This document shows, one piece after another, positions 32,915 to 33,078 of a stretch of 33,078 bases of DNA (the stretch's first letter is position 1; each line of letters begins with the position of its first letter). The stretch comes from Planctomycetota bacterium. Lineage in GTDB: Bacteria > Planctomycetota > Planctomycetia > Pirellulales > PLA5. The notes beneath the pieces are model-generated. The model worked only from the letters and a program-made list of their open reading frames with translations. It was not told where the DNA came from and ran no database searches. Location of the stretch: positions 1-33,078 of the forward strand of contig JAJDEG010000271.1 in NCBI GenBank assembly GCA_029259895.1. Reading direction: 5' to 3'. A program made the translations under genes and the position numbers.

Positions 32915-33078
32915 TGCGACTCGGCCCCAGGCAAGGACCGAGAAAGAGACCAAACGGATTGTCTGTTCACGAGCCTTTGGCGTCGCCGCTGGGTGCGACG
33001 CTCCAACATGCCCGCGAACGGACAGCTTTATAAGCAACCGCGATGCCGGATCGACGCGGCGGCCGCTGCTTACGTTGA

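Noticed and set aside
1-33078. Defence island, prophage, CRISPR array or biosynthetic gene cluster
   Set aside because: No direct-repeat array, integrase, transposase, phage structural gene, Cas-like protein or NRPS/PKS gene was recognised. The window looks like mostly ordinary chromosomal content with scattered unusual genes and repeats.

Overview
High-GC bacterial chromosome segment. The gene content and an N-terminal 'SFEGLESRLALSA' (LEPR-XLL-like) sorting motif fit a planctomycete, probably Pirellulales-like. I support about 22 protein-coding genes: partial PAP2 phosphatase, ArnT/PMT-family glycosyltransferase, YCF48-like/PIG-L-like/CBM9-like fusion, divergent RNase HII-like protein, UDP-glucuronate decarboxylase, receiver-like protein, aroB, NarL/LuxR-type regulator, small unknown protein, zinc metallopeptidase + ATP-grasp pair, MoaD/ThiS-like protein, GlcD-GlcF-type fusion, zinc-ribbon membrane protein, GlcD, FabG-like SDR, siroheme sulfite/nitrite reductase, CopZ-N-like Fe-S protein, amidohydrolase, UvrA-family protein, GH2-derived remnant protein, ThiF/MoeB E1-like protein, LEPR-XLL/dockerin/DUF11/MBL surface protein, and a DUF1570/MA-like peptidase lipoprotein. 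I saw no tRNA, rRNA, CRISPR or transposase. Most interesting: (i) a long imperfect palindrome lying in frame inside the glycosyltransferase gene, with a second related copy in an intergenic region 19 kb away; (ii) a translationally coupled metallopeptidase/ATP-grasp ligase pair; (iii) a NarL-type regulator whose phospho-acceptor Asp is Glu; (iv) an RNase HII homologue with a GYG instead of GRG motif; (v) several unusual domain fusions; (vi) two further MITE/REP-like inverted repeats. All calls come from reading the sequence and ORF translations; no database search was run.
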